Assembly: GCA_003695505.1 (NCBI GenBank)
Contig: RFIY01000331.1
Coordinates: 1 to 14,911 of the forward strand
DNA: 14,911 nt
Direction of reading: 5' to 3'
DNA from: J088 sp003695505 [NCBI: Candidatus Dadabacteria bacterium]
GTDB lineage: Bacteria; J088
Below, piece by piece: positions 6,624 to 14,849 of this stretch. A program made the translations under genes and the position numbers. The notes beneath the pieces are model-generated. The model did no database searches. It saw only the letters and a list, made by a program, of their open reading frames with translations, and was not told the DNA's origin. The first letter of the stretch is position 1. The number at the start of each line of letters is the position of its first letter.

Positions 6624-7925
6624 TCAGCTTGCGTGCTGGTCTGTCGCGTCGAGCGCTTCAGACAGGGCGGTGATGGCCGCGTCGATCGTCGCGTCATCAT
6701 GGCAGGTACTCAGGAAGCCGACTTCATAGCCGCTTGGTGCAAGATACACGCTGCGCGCGAGGGCTTCGTGAAAGAAGCGTCCATACCGCTGATGATCCGC
6801 GGCGCTGATGTCATCGAAATTCCGTGGCGGTTGCTCCGTGAACGCGATGCCGAACAAGGAACCGACGGCCTGTGCGTGCATCGGGATGCCGCGATCCTCC
6901 GCCGCCTTCCGCAGTTGTGTGCAGAGGTGTTCCGCTCGCGCTTCCATCTCGCCGAGCGGGTTGCGTTCCATCAGTTGTTCGAGCGTCACTGCGCCCGCCG
7001 TCGCCGCGACCGGATTGCCGGACAGTGTGCCTGCCTGATAAACCGCGCCTTCTGGCGCGAGATGTCGCATCACCTCGCGCCTGCCGCCATAGGCCGCCAG
7101 CGGAAATCCACCGCCCACGACCTTACCCAGTGCGATCAGATCCGGTTCCAGGCCAAAGCGATGATACGCTCCGCCCATCGTGACCCGGCAGCCCGTCAGG
7201 ACTTCATCGGCAATCAACAACGACCCGTGAGCCCGGCAAAGGCTCTGAACCGCATCGAGAAATTCGGGATCTGGAAGAATCAGCCCCATGTTGCAAGGCA
7301 GCGTCTCGAGGATCACCGCTGCAATGTCGTCCCCGTGTTCCGCAAACAGCTTTCGCAATTGTTCCGCGTCATTGAACGGCGCAATCAGCGTGTCGCGGGC
7401 CGCGCCCGCGGTGACGCCCGGGCTGGACGGCTGACCGAATGTCGCCAGACCGCTTCCGGCGCTGACCAGCAGTGCATCGGCGTGACCGTGATAGCAGCCG
7501 GCGAATTTGACGATCTTGTCGCGCCCCGTCGCTCCCCTGGCAAGCCGCAACGCACTCATCGTCGCCTCAGTGCCGGAGTTGACCAGACGCATCTGTTCCA
7601 TCTCAGGAAACAACCGCCGGATGGCTTCGGCCAGCCGGATTTCGGCGGCGCAGGGCATCCCGAAACTGGTTCCCTTGCGCGCAACCGCGATCACTTCGTC
7701 GACGACGACCGGGTCTGCGTGTCCGAGAATCAGTGGTCCCCAGCTCAGTACGAAATCGATATAGCGGTGACCGTCGACATCGAACAGGTACGCACCTTCG
7801 CCACGATCCGCAAAGATCGGCGTACCGCCAACAGCGCCAAATGCACGGACCGGACTGTTGACGCCGCCCACGAACATTGCACAGGCCGACTGAAAAAGCT
7901 GCTCACTGCGAGGATTGCGATTCAT
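6624..7925 (-). CDS. hemL: glutamate-1-semialdehyde 2,1-aminomutase
   Basis: HemL is a PLP enzyme that converts glutamate-1-semialdehyde to 5-aminolevulinate, the last step of the C5 route to tetrapyrroles. The 433-residue protein has the N-terminal FVGGVNSPVRAFGAVGGTP, the motif NSGTEATMSALRLARG (116-131), CYHGHADALLVSAGSG (144-159), and the PLP lysine Lys268 in ALGKVVGGGFPLAAYGG. Some family blocks vary: ETLPCNMG (207-214) where EPVAGNM is usual, and ADEVLTGCRV (239-248) where FDEVMTGFRV is usual. The ATG at 7923-7925 was preferred to one at 7940 because GGAA precedes it at a suitable distance and family N-termini begin about there. It converges on recF with a 3-bp gap and diverges from the isomerase gene. 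Confidence 0.92.
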   Translation of the reverse strand: MNRNPRSEQLFQSACAMFVGGVNSPVRAFGAVGGTPIFADRGEGAYLFDVDGHRYIDFVLSWGPLILGHADPVVVDEVIAVARKGTSFGMPCAAEIRLAEAIRRLFPEMEQMRLVNSGTEATMSALRLARGATGRDKIVKFAGCYHGHADALLVSAGSGLATFGQPSSPGVTAGAARDTLIAPFNDAEQLRKLFAEHGDDIAAVILETLPCNMGLILPDPEFLDAVQSLCRAHGSLLIADEVLTGCRVTMGGAYHRFGLEPDLIALGKVVGGGFPLAAYGGRREVMRHLAPEGAVYQAGTLSGNPVAATAGAVTLEQLMERNPLGEMEARAEHLCTQLRKAAEDRGIPMHAQAVGSLFGIAFTEQPPRNFDDISAADHQRYGRFFHEALARSVYLAPSGYEVGFLSTCHDDATIDAAITALSEALDATDQHAS

Positions 7926-7968
7926 CACGTTTCCGATCATCCAGGTTTCGCGCGCGTCGATCCGACGT

Positions 7969-7974
7969 TACAAT
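7969..7974 (+). promoter_or_regulatory. possible -10 element (TACAAT) very close to the isomerase start
   Basis: TACAAT lies only 8 nt before the ATG at 7983 and no Shine-Dalgarno is visible. A transcript from this hexamer would begin at or near the start codon, suggesting a leaderless mRNA. A -35 at the usual distance is poor (TTTCGC at 7946-7951), so confidence is low. Confidence 0.35.
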
Positions 7975-7982
7975 AATGGCTT

Positions 7983-8585
7983 ATGAACATTGAACAACAA
8001 CTTGCCGGGCAGGTCGAACGGCATCTGTCCCTGATTCGCGAGCAGAGCGAAATGCTCCGCAATGGTGCGCTCGTTATCGGTGACCGCCTCGCCGAGGCTT
8101 TCCGCCGCGGGCGGAAACTCCTGATTTTCGGAAACGGAGGCAGCGCCGCCGATGCGCAGCATCTCGCAGCCGAACTGGTCAACCGGTACCGGCTCGATCG
8201 GCCGCCGCTTCCGGCCATCGCGCTGACCACCGACACGAGTACGTTGACCTCGATCGCGAACGACGTCGACTACAGAGAGATTTTTGCGCGCCAGGTTCAC
8301 GCACTTGCGGCGCCAGGTGATATCGTTCTGGCGATCAGTACCAGCGGCTCCTCGCCAAACATCATCCAGGGTCTGCGTGCCGCGCGTGAACGGAAGACAT
8401 GGTCGGCGGCGTTGCTCGGCAGCGACGGCGGAGATGCGGCAGGCCTCGCCGATCTCGATCTGATCGTTGCGTCGAATGAAACCGCGCGCATCCAGGAAGC
8501 ACACCTGCTCGTCGAACATATGATTTGCGAAGTCATCGAATTTCGTCTGTTCCGCGCTCCGCTCGCCGACGTGGCCAGCGCCTGA
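7983..8585 (+). CDS. gmhA: SIS-domain phosphosugar isomerase, probable sedoheptulose-7-phosphate isomerase
   Basis: GmhA converts sedoheptulose 7-phosphate to D-glycero-D-manno-heptose 7-phosphate, the first step of heptose synthesis for lipopolysaccharide. The 200-residue protein has the SIS phosphate-binding segments [17 protein letters not shown] (49-65) and [11 protein letters not shown] (118-128). The zinc/catalytic positions of GmhA are kept: His60, Glu64, Gln171 and His179. The paralogue DiaA, a DnaA-binding initiation factor, is also similar ([19 protein letters not shown]), but E. coli DiaA lacks the equivalents of Glu64 and His179, which favours an enzyme. No other heptose gene is nearby. 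maeB follows 42 bp later on the same strand. Confidence 0.8.
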   Translation: MNIEQQLAGQVERHLSLIREQSEMLRNGALVIGDRLAEAFRRGRKLLIFGNGGSAADAQHLAAELVNRYRLDRPPLPAIALTTDTSTLTSIANDVDYREIFARQVHALAAPGDIVLAISTSGSSPNIIQGLRAARERKTWSAALLGSDGGDAAGLADLDLIVASNETARIQEAHLLVEHMICEVIEFRLFRAPLADVASA

Positions 8586-8627
8586 CCCAGTCTATTTCAA
8601 CCCGGCTCTTTTCGGAATGAATCGTCC

Positions 8628-10901
8628 ATGAAACAGAAATCGACCAGCTTTGCCCAGGCCGCGTTCCAGTATCACGCCGACGGCCGACCCGGCAAGATCG
8701 AGGTCACACCGACCAAGCCCTGCACCACGCAACGCGACCTCAGCCTCGCCTATACGCCCGGCGTCGCGGATGTCTGTCGCGCGATCGAAGCGGACGTCAA
8801 CCGCGCCTTCGACTACACTGCGCGAGGCAATCTCGTCGCCGTGATCTCGAATGGCACCGCCGTCCTCGGTCTTGGGGACATCGGTCCCCTCGCCGGAAAG
8901 CCGGTGATGGAAGGCAAGGCCGTGCTGTTCAAGCGGTTCGCCGACGTCGATGTCTTCGATATCGAGATCAACGAGAAGGATCCGGATAAATTCATCGAGA
9001 TTGTCGCCGCGCTGGAGCCGACGTTTGGTGGCATCAATCTCGAAGACATCCGGGCACCCGAGTGTTTTGCGATCGAGCAGGCACTGATCGAGCGTCTCGA
9101 CATTCCCGTTTTCCACGACGATCAGCATGGCACCGCGATCATTTCCGCAGCCGCGCTGATCAACGCCGTTGAATTGTCTGGCAAGACGATTTCTTCGCTG
9201 CGCAAGGTCGTCGTCAGCGGCGCGGGTGCCGCATCGATCGCCTGCGTCAAGCTGTTCATCGAACTTGGGCTCGATCCCGGAACGATCTGGATGTACGATT
9301 CCCGCGGCCTGATTCATAGCGGCCGCGACGATCTCAACGCACACAAGGCCGAGTTTGCCCGTGACAGCGACCCGGTGCCGTTCGAGGACGTCTTCACAGA
9401 CGCGGATCTCTTCCTCGGGGTATCGGTCGGTGGCACCGTGACGCAAGAGATGCTTCAGAAGATGGCGGCGAATCCGATCGTGTTCGCGATGGCCAATCCC
9501 GATCCGGAAATCTCATATCCCGATGCCGTCGCGGCGCGATCGGACGTGATCATGGCAACCGGACGTTCCGACTACCCGAACCAGGTCAACAATGTTCTGG
9601 GGTTTCCGTTCATCTTTCGTGGTGCACTGGACGTCCGCGCGCGCGAAATCAACAACGAAATGAAACTGGCGGCAGCCCGGGCACTGGCGGAGCTGGCGCG
9701 GGCGCATGTACCGGAAAATGTCGTGCGCGCCTACGGCGGCGAGCCGATCCAGTTCGGCCGTAACTACATTATTCCCAAGCCGTTCGACCACCGCGTGTTG
9801 TTGTGGGTCGCGCCTGCGGTCGCACGCGCCGCTATGGAAACCGGCGTCGCTCGCCAGCCGATCGACGACTTCGACCAGTATCGCGCCCGGCTCGAATCGA
9901 TGCTCGGACCCGCTCGCGAACTGATTCGCACCAGTATCGATCACACCCGGCAATCCGAACAGCCCGCACGGGTCGCCTTTGCGGATGGTGCAGAAGATGC
10001 CGTACTGCTCGCGATTGAGCAGGCTACAGAAGAAGGCTTCATCCAGCCGATTCTGATCGGCAATCCGTCCCGGATTGAAGCACGAATTCGCGCACTTGGC
10101 CTGCAACTCGACAACGCCGAAATCGTCCATCCCGATGAGCACCCGGAATTCGAGCGATTCGTCGACGAATACTGGCGCAGCCATCAGCGGCAGGGCGTCA
10201 CGCGCAACCGCGCCGAAAAACTGCTCAGTCGTCGTTCCCATTTTGCCGCGGCGATGGTCTCGAACGGGTTGGCCGACATCTATGTCGCTGGTCATACGGA
10301 CCGGTACATGGACACACTCGAAGTAGCCGAAGATCTGATCGGATTGCGTGACGGCGTGCTGCGTCCCGTCGGCGTCACGGCTGTCGTCTACAAGACCCGG
10401 CTGTTCCTGTTTGCGGACACCGCGGTTGCGGTGGATCCCGATGTCGATGAGCTTGTCAACATCGCGCGCTTCGCGGTCGAACCCGCGCCGCTGTTCGACA
10501 TGACGCCACGGGTCGCGTTTCTGAGCTTTGCGAACTATGGTGCCTATCGCCATCCGCAGGTCGACCGCGTTCGGCAGGCTGTCGAGCGCCTCAAAGCGAC
10601 CGGTGCCGATTTTGTCTTTGATGGCGAAATGACGGTCGATGTGGCGTTGAATCAGGAGTTGCGGGACGGCGTCTTTCCATTTTCAGAACTCGATCAGGAT
10701 GCCAATGTGCTGATCTTTCCAAACCTTGCAGCGGCCCAGATCGCCACACAATTGCTTGGGAACGTCGGCGGCGCGGAGACACTTGGCCCGGTTCATCGTG
10801 GCTTCCGCCGCACCGTCGTCATCCTGTCGGCGGGTATGGGTCCCGGAGAGATTCACAACCTTGTGGCACTGGCGGCGGGGCAGCAGGCGATCAGCGCCTG
10901 A
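8628..10901 (+). CDS. maeB: NADP-dependent malic enzyme with C-terminal phosphotransacetylase-like domain
   Basis: The enzyme oxidatively decarboxylates malate to pyruvate and CO2, making NAD(P)H. At 757 residues it matches the MaeB class (about 760), not the short malic enzymes. The N-terminal malic domain has YTPGVA (42-47, catalytic Tyr), the EGKAVLFK catalytic Lys (97), and metal-binding [10 protein letters not shown] (138-147) and [10 protein letters not shown] (162-171). A Rossmann segment [17 protein letters not shown] (194-210) and [13 protein letters not shown] follow. From about residue 435 a phosphotransacetylase-like domain runs to the end; in MaeB proteins it is thought to be regulatory (acetyl-CoA) and not catalytic. 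NADP preference is inferred from class. GGAA precedes the ATG by 10 nt. Confidence 0.95.
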   Translation: MKQKSTSFAQAAFQYHADGRPGKIEVTPTKPCTTQRDLSLAYTPGVADVCRAIEADVNRAFDYTARGNLVAVISNGTAVLGLGDIGPLAGKPVMEGKAVLFKRFADVDVFDIEINEKDPDKFIEIVAALEPTFGGINLEDIRAPECFAIEQALIERLDIPVFHDDQHGTAIISAAALINAVELSGKTISSLRKVVVSGAGAASIACVKLFIELGLDPGTIWMYDSRGLIHSGRDDLNAHKAEFARDSDPVPFEDVFTDADLFLGVSVGGTVTQEMLQKMAANPIVFAMANPDPEISYPDAVAARSDVIMATGRSDYPNQVNNVLGFPFIFRGALDVRAREINNEMKLAAARALAELARAHVPENVVRAYGGEPIQFGRNYIIPKPFDHRVLLWVAPAVARAAMETGVARQPIDDFDQYRARLESMLGPARELIRTSIDHTRQSEQPARVAFADGAEDAVLLAIEQATEEGFIQPILIGNPSRIEARIRALGLQLDNAEIVHPDEHPEFERFVDEYWRSHQRQGVTRNRAEKLLSRRSHFAAAMVSNGLADIYVAGHTDRYMDTLEVAEDLIGLRDGVLRPVGVTAVVYKTRLFLFADTAVAVDPDVDELVNIARFAVEPAPLFDMTPRVAFLSFANYGAYRHPQVDRVRQAVERLKATGADFVFDGEMTVDVALNQELRDGVFPFSELDQDANVLIFPNLAAAQIATQLLGNVGGAETLGPVHRGFRRTVVILSAGMGPGEIHNLVALAAGQQAISA

Positions 10902-10903
10902 TC
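10889..10903. repeat. short hairpin across the maeB stop codon
   Basis: GATCAG and CTGATC form a 6-bp stem with a 3-nt CGC loop that includes the maeB TGA. It has no T-tract on either strand. It lies between the convergent maeB and ptsI genes, which have only 26 bp between their stops. It may be a weak bidirectional stop signal or chance. Confidence 0.3.
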
Positions 10904-10927
10904 ATCGGGCGGACCAGGCACCGGCAA

Positions 10928-12685
10928 TCAGAGCAGATCGGCGAAGTGCTCCTCGGCGAAGTGCCGTAGCAGTTGCTGGACGTCATCAAGATCCGACAGT
11001 GCCATGACGCCCTGAACGAGTTCCTCGGCGACCCGCTGCGGGGTGCGACGGACGATGGCATGGATCCGCGGAATCGCCGTCGGTGCCATGGACAGCGTCT
11101 CGATCCCGAAGCCGAGGAGCAGCGGCACAAACATCGGATCCCCGGCCATTTCACCACAGACACCGACCTCGCGACCTGCGTCGCGGCAGATCTGGGTCAC
11201 CTGGCGCAGCAGGCGCATGATCGCCGGATGCAACGGCGCATACAGGTAATCCACGAGCTCATTCGTGCGGTCAATGGCCAGGACGTACTGGATCAGGTCG
11301 TTGGTGCCGATGCTGAAAAAATCGGCGTCACGCGCCAGCAGATCGGTAATCAGCATGCTCGCCGGCGTCTCGAGCATCACGCCGAGCGGGACAGGATCGC
11401 AGCGCTCTCGTTCGACAATGGCTTCGATTCGCTGACGGGCGAGGCGAATCTCTTCATGGGAGGTGACCAGCGGGATCATGATGCGCACATTGCTGTTGTC
11501 GACTGCACGGGTTGCCCGGCAGATGGCCGTAATCTGCCGGTCGAACAGCGACGTGTTCTGGAGCGAGTAGCGGATGCCGCGCAGGCCCATCGCCGGATTC
11601 TGTCCTGCAGAGAAGGCCAGTGACGTCGGCAGCTTGTCGCCACCGAGATCCATCGTTCGAAACGTCACGAGGCGGCTGCCGAACCGGCGCACGACGCGAC
11701 TGTAGATGCGCGTCAATTCGGCCAGGGATGGCGGACGGTCCCGGTTCAAAAACAGCACCTCGGTTCGATACAGACCGACGCCTTCGGCGCCGCAACGCAA
11801 CGCCAGCGAAGCTTCTTCCGGCGCGTCGATGTTGGCCAGGAACCGGACGCGAAAGCCGTCTGGCGTGACCGCGGGTTCCGCAGCTTCCTGCTGCGCACGC
11901 ACCAGTCGCCGCTGCAGGTCGCGTTGTCGTCGGCGCGCCTGCTGCAGTACGGTGTCTCCCGGATTTACGACGACGATGCCCGTCTTTCCATCGACGACTA
12001 CGGTTGTACCGGACGGAATCTGGTCAGTGGCCTGATCCACCGCCAGAACCGTCGGGATCCCAAATGTTCGGGCAATGATGGCCATGTGACTGACGGCGCT
12101 GCCGGTCTCGGTGACGATACCGGCAACGGGGATCTGCGCCAGTTCGATCATTGTCGCCGGATCAATGCTTTCGGCCACGATGACATCGCCAGGCCCCGGC
12201 TGTCTTGGCCCACCCCGTTTCAACCCGGACAGCTCCAGTACGAGCCGTCGTTCGAGTTGTCGGATATCTTCACCACGAGCGCGCAGGTAGGGATCATCGA
12301 TGGCTTCAAATGCGGGGAGGATTTCTTCAATGGTCTGATGAAGCGCAGCTTCCGCATTGATGCGATCATGCTCGATCCTGCGTATGGTGGGCTCGATGAT
12401 CTGCGGATCGTGCAGCAGCGTGCGCTGCGTTTCGAGAATCAGCCTCGGTTCCTGCGCCGCCTGCCCATCGAGTGACCGCTCGATCTCGATCATGGCGCGA
12501 TCCACGCGATCGATGGCCCGCTCGAAACGTCGGATCTCGGAACCGACCTCGCGATGACGTCGCAGCGTATAATGCGGAACCGCGGCGCCGCGTCCCAACA
12601 TCAGATAAACCGCACCAATGCCAATCCCCGGTGCGCCGGGAATGCCGCGGAGCGCCCCCTCGGACTCGCTGCGCGAGCGCGTCAT
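10928..12685 (-). CDS. ptsI: phosphoenolpyruvate-protein phosphotransferase (PTS Enzyme I)
   Basis: Enzyme I takes phosphate from PEP and passes it to HPr, starting the PTS relay in the cytoplasm. The 585-residue protein (E. coli 575) has the N-terminal GIPGAPGIGIGAVYL. The phosphorylated His200 sits in GSAVSHMAIIARTFGIP. The C-terminal PEP-binding barrel contains FRTMDLGGDK, MLETPAS, FFSIGTNDLIQY and the catalytic Cys510 in VGVCGEMAGDP. The ATG overlaps the ptsH stop by 4 nt (ATGA), implying coupled translation. It is the last gene of the minus-strand PTS operon and converges on maeB. There is no GAF domain, so this is ordinary Enzyme I and not the nitrogen-type EINtr. Confidence 0.96.
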   Translation of the reverse strand: MTRSRSESEGALRGIPGAPGIGIGAVYLMLGRGAAVPHYTLRRHREVGSEIRRFERAIDRVDRAMIEIERSLDGQAAQEPRLILETQRTLLHDPQIIEPTIRRIEHDRINAEAALHQTIEEILPAFEAIDDPYLRARGEDIRQLERRLVLELSGLKRGGPRQPGPGDVIVAESIDPATMIELAQIPVAGIVTETGSAVSHMAIIARTFGIPTVLAVDQATDQIPSGTTVVVDGKTGIVVVNPGDTVLQQARRRQRDLQRRLVRAQQEAAEPAVTPDGFRVRFLANIDAPEEASLALRCGAEGVGLYRTEVLFLNRDRPPSLAELTRIYSRVVRRFGSRLVTFRTMDLGGDKLPTSLAFSAGQNPAMGLRGIRYSLQNTSLFDRQITAICRATRAVDNSNVRIMIPLVTSHEEIRLARQRIEAIVERERCDPVPLGVMLETPASMLITDLLARDADFFSIGTNDLIQYVLAIDRTNELVDYLYAPLHPAIMRLLRQVTQICRDAGREVGVCGEMAGDPMFVPLLLGFGIETLSMAPTAIPRIHAIVRRTPQRVAEELVQGVMALSDLDDVQQLLRHFAEEHFADLL

Positions 12686-12966
12686 TCAGGCTCCTTGTCC
12701 GGATTTGGTCCTGAGGCGAACAGAACTTCCATCGCGGCGACGGCCTCTGCAGCATCGGGTCCTTCTGCCTCGACGAGCAGTTCAGTTCCCGACGGGCAGG
12801 CCAGTGTCAGGATCCCGAGCAGGGATTTTGCATTGATGCGGATGCCGTCGCGAACCAGCCAGATCTGTGCCTCATAGCGGTTCGCCAGTTGTGCGACCCG
12901 GTTTGCCGGTCGCGCATGCAGCCCCTCCGGATTCGTCACACAGACGGTGGTACGGTGTGCAGACAT
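12682..12966 (-). CDS. ptsH: phosphocarrier protein HPr
   Basis: HPr shuttles phosphate from Enzyme I to the IIA domain. The 94-residue protein carries the active-site motif NPEGLHARPA with His17. It also has the regulatory-site motif INAKSLLGILTLAC with Ser48, equivalent to Ser46 of Gram-positive HPr. Conservation of that serine context suggests, but does not prove, control by an HPr kinase/phosphorylase, whose gene is not in the window. The start has a very strong AGGAGGA (12973-12979) that overlaps the end of the IID gene, with the IID stop (TAA) only 3 nt before the ATG. The C-terminal DKEPE tail is a few residues longer than usual. Confidence 0.95.
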   Translation of the reverse strand: MSAHRTTVCVTNPEGLHARPANRVAQLANRYEAQIWLVRDGIRINAKSLLGILTLACPSGTELLVEAEGPDAAEAVAAMEVLFASGPNPDKEPE

Positions 12967-12969
12967 GGC

Positions 12970-13704
12970 TTATCCTCCTGTCATCGCGGCGGCGACGGCG
13001 AGGCCGCTGGCCAGCACGAACCAGATCGGTGCGCTGCGCATCAGTGAACGGCTGCCGATCCAGGCGCCGGCGAGCGCGGCCGTCGCAACCAGCAAGGTCG
13101 CGATCAATGGATCCTGTTCAGCGGTCGCAAGCTGGCCCACCAGGATACCGGCGCCAAACAGCCCCGTCGCCAAACCGGTATTGTTCAAACCCCGCCGGAT
13201 GCGCGGTTTGGCAAGCAGTTTCATGGTCTCGGCGATGTTTTCCGGCTGGTGAATGCCACGATTGAGCAGCCACCATCGCAGCCAGCCCTCGCCGACGAGC
13301 CAGGCGGCGGCAAGGGCCAGCACGGCGTGTGTCCCACCTGCCAGCCACAGCAGCACGGACGCGCCGGCGAAGCACCACGACAATCCCTGCCAGTACAGCA
13401 TGTCGCCCAGTGCGCCAAAGGTACCCATCCAGCGTGTCAGATGTTCGCGCGCGGCGTCAGGATCCGGCGGGTCGCGGTGGAGTTCGCTCAGTGCGGCGCC
13501 AACAATCAACGGTGCCAGCATCGGGTGGGTGTTGAAATGGGTGCTTGCCTGCCGCAGCAGGTCGGCGCGGCGCCGCTCGCTGCCCGACAATCCAGGCATG
13601 GCGGCCCAAAGCCAGCCGCACGTCTGCATGCGTCTGTAGCTCCAGGTCGACTGCAGCAGCAGCAGCCGCAACCAGATCCTGAATCGCGTACTCAGAGGAA
13701 GCAT
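12970..13704 (-). CDS. PTS mannose-family transporter subunit IID
   Basis: IID is, with IIC, the membrane part of mannose/fructose/sorbose-type PTS permeases. The 244-residue protein has the family opening STWSYRRMQTCGWLWAAMPGL (start of this block near residue 20) and the diagnostic block FNTHPMLAPLIVGAALSE. Several hydrophobic C-terminal stretches (for example VLLWLAGGTHAVLALAAAWL and IATLLVATAALAGAWIG) follow. The frame is open upstream to 13893, but that part overlaps the IIC gene and is unlike the family. The ATG at 13702-13704 has AGGAG 11 nt upstream and overlaps the IIC end by 13 nt. It is shorter than E. coli ManZ (about 280). The sugar cannot be told. Confidence 0.88.
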   Translation of the reverse strand: MLPLSTRFRIWLRLLLLQSTWSYRRMQTCGWLWAAMPGLSGSERRRADLLRQASTHFNTHPMLAPLIVGAALSELHRDPPDPDAAREHLTRWMGTFGALGDMLYWQGLSWCFAGASVLLWLAGGTHAVLALAAAWLVGEGWLRWWLLNRGIHQPENIAETMKLLAKPRIRRGLNNTGLATGLFGAGILVGQLATAEQDPLIATLLVATAALAGAWIGSRSLMRSAPIWFVLASGLAVAAAMTGG

Positions 13705-14345
13705 CCGACGACGACTCCTGCAACGAAGGCAGCGATACCCAGCGCACGTTCGGAAGTCCGCGTGCGCCGCAGTGCAAATGCGAGGGCGCTGGACCCGATG
13801 ACCAGGTACCAGCCAGCGATGGGTGGAAATGTTGCCAGCGGCAGTCCAGACATGACGCTGATCAACGCAAACCAGCCGGCCAGAAGCATCCACCGCGCGG
13901 CAAGCGCGACGACCGGATAGGCCAGCAAACCGTCGACCGAGCCACGTTCGAGCTGCCGCAATATGCGTTCGCTGATCAGGCCGAATGCACGCCGCAGGCC
14001 TCCGTCGAACGGAACAAACGCCACGATAGCGATCAATGCCACGAGGATGCCGGCGGCGATGACCGTTCCGGTCGGTGCCGTCAATCCGGCCTGGTGCAGT
14101 ACGATCACGGCCGCGGCCGTGCCGATACCTGACGCCGGCGCACGGATGCCGCCGGCCGGGATCCGGTCGATCCAGACGAATTCGAGAGAGGCGCCGATCA
14201 GCGCGCCAGTCAGCGGCATACCGGCGAGTCCCCCGATCAGCACGCCAGTCGCGACCGGGCGGTGAATCAGGAAAGGACCAATCTCTTCGCGAAGCAATTG
14301 CAACGCGGCCGCTGCCATAATCAGCCCAAGTGTCGTGCCGGTCAT
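13692..14345 (-). CDS. PTS mannose/sorbose-family transporter subunit IIC
   Basis: IIC forms the sugar-conducting membrane unit with IID. The 217-residue protein is almost wholly hydrophobic with about six to seven likely membrane spans. The family pattern HRPVATGVLIGGLAGMPLTG, then GALIGASLEFVWIDRIPAGG, is clear at residues 28-66. It is notably shorter than E. coli ManY (about 266). The ATG has GGAAG about 9 nt upstream. It lies 33 bp after IIB and overlaps IID by 13 nt, so IIB, IIC and IID are probably made together. Substrate specificity is unknown. Confidence 0.88.
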   Translation of the reverse strand: MTGTTLGLIMAAAALQLLREEIGPFLIHRPVATGVLIGGLAGMPLTGALIGASLEFVWIDRIPAGGIRAPASGIGTAAAVIVLHQAGLTAPTGTVIAAGILVALIAIVAFVPFDGGLRRAFGLISERILRQLERGSVDGLLAYPVVALAARWMLLAGWFALISVMSGLPLATFPPIAGWYLVIGSSALAFALRRTRTSERALGIAAFVAGVVVGCFL

Positions 14346-14378
14346 CGTTCCATCTTCCGCCGACCTCCGCGCATCGCG

Positions 14379-14849
14379 TCAGGCGCGCGGCAGCTCGACT
14401 GCGGTTCGCTTGACATCCGGTGCCGGCTGGTAGGACATCTCGATGCCACGATCCAGCAACTTGTGCAATGCTGCGAGTTCGCGATCAGAGCAGCAAAACG
14501 TCTTGCGCAACTGCATTTTCCCCGGCTCGAAGTGCAGATTTCCGAGGTTGAGGGCGTCGAGATCGAAGCCGTGCTCGACAGCGTCGAGTGCCGCCTCGGG
14601 CGTTCGGAACAGGATGACGGTATTGTGTTCCTGAACGACATCGAGCAGCATGATCAGTTCCTCTGGAGCAATAAAGCGGACGTCAACCGATTCGGGTACG
14701 GCGACTCGGGAAATCAGTTGCTCTTCTTCGTTTTCCGCCAGGCGCCTGTCGGCGACGATCAGCAGATCGACATCCAGTCGTGGCAGCCAGCCGTGAATGA
14801 CCTGCCCGTGTATCAGTCGATCGTCGATCCGCGCCAGTTTGAGCGTCAC
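14379..14849 (-). CDS. PTS mannose/fructose/sorbose-family subunit IIB
   Basis: IIB is the cytoplasmic phosphocarrier that receives phosphate from IIA and gives it to the sugar passing through IIC/IID. The 156-residue protein (usual about 155-165) shows the active-site motif RIDDRLIHGQVIHGW with phospho-acceptor His14. The start is GTG at 14847-14849. It overlaps the upstream stop as GTGA and has GGAG about 12 nt upstream, so coupled translation is likely. It is followed by IIC and IID in the same operon. Confidence 0.93.
   Translation of the reverse strand: MTLKLARIDDRLIHGQVIHGWLPRLDVDLLIVADRRLAENEEEQLISRVAVPESVDVRFIAPEELIMLLDVVQEHNTVILFRTPEAALDAVEHGFDLDALNLGNLHFEPGKMQLRKTFCCSDRELAALHKLLDRGIEMSYQPAPDVKRTAVELPRA

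Noticed and set aside
6633-7976. 447-codon open frame on the plus strand opposite hemL
   Set aside because: It is antisense to a clear hemL and its translation shows no family motif; long shadow frames are expected in GC-rich DNA with strong codon bias.
8592-10553. Two long minus-strand frames (284 and 346 codons) opposite maeB
   Set aside because: Both are antisense to conserved maeB domains and look like composition-driven shadows without recognisable motifs or ribosome-binding sites.
10973-12475. Plus-strand frames of 216 and 183 codons opposite ptsI
   Set aside because: They mirror the ptsI coding sequence, with no motif or independent start signal.
13705-13893. 63-codon upstream extension of the IID frame
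   Set aside because: It overlaps IIC in another frame and lies before the conserved IID N-terminus; the ATG at 13704 has a Shine-Dalgarno.
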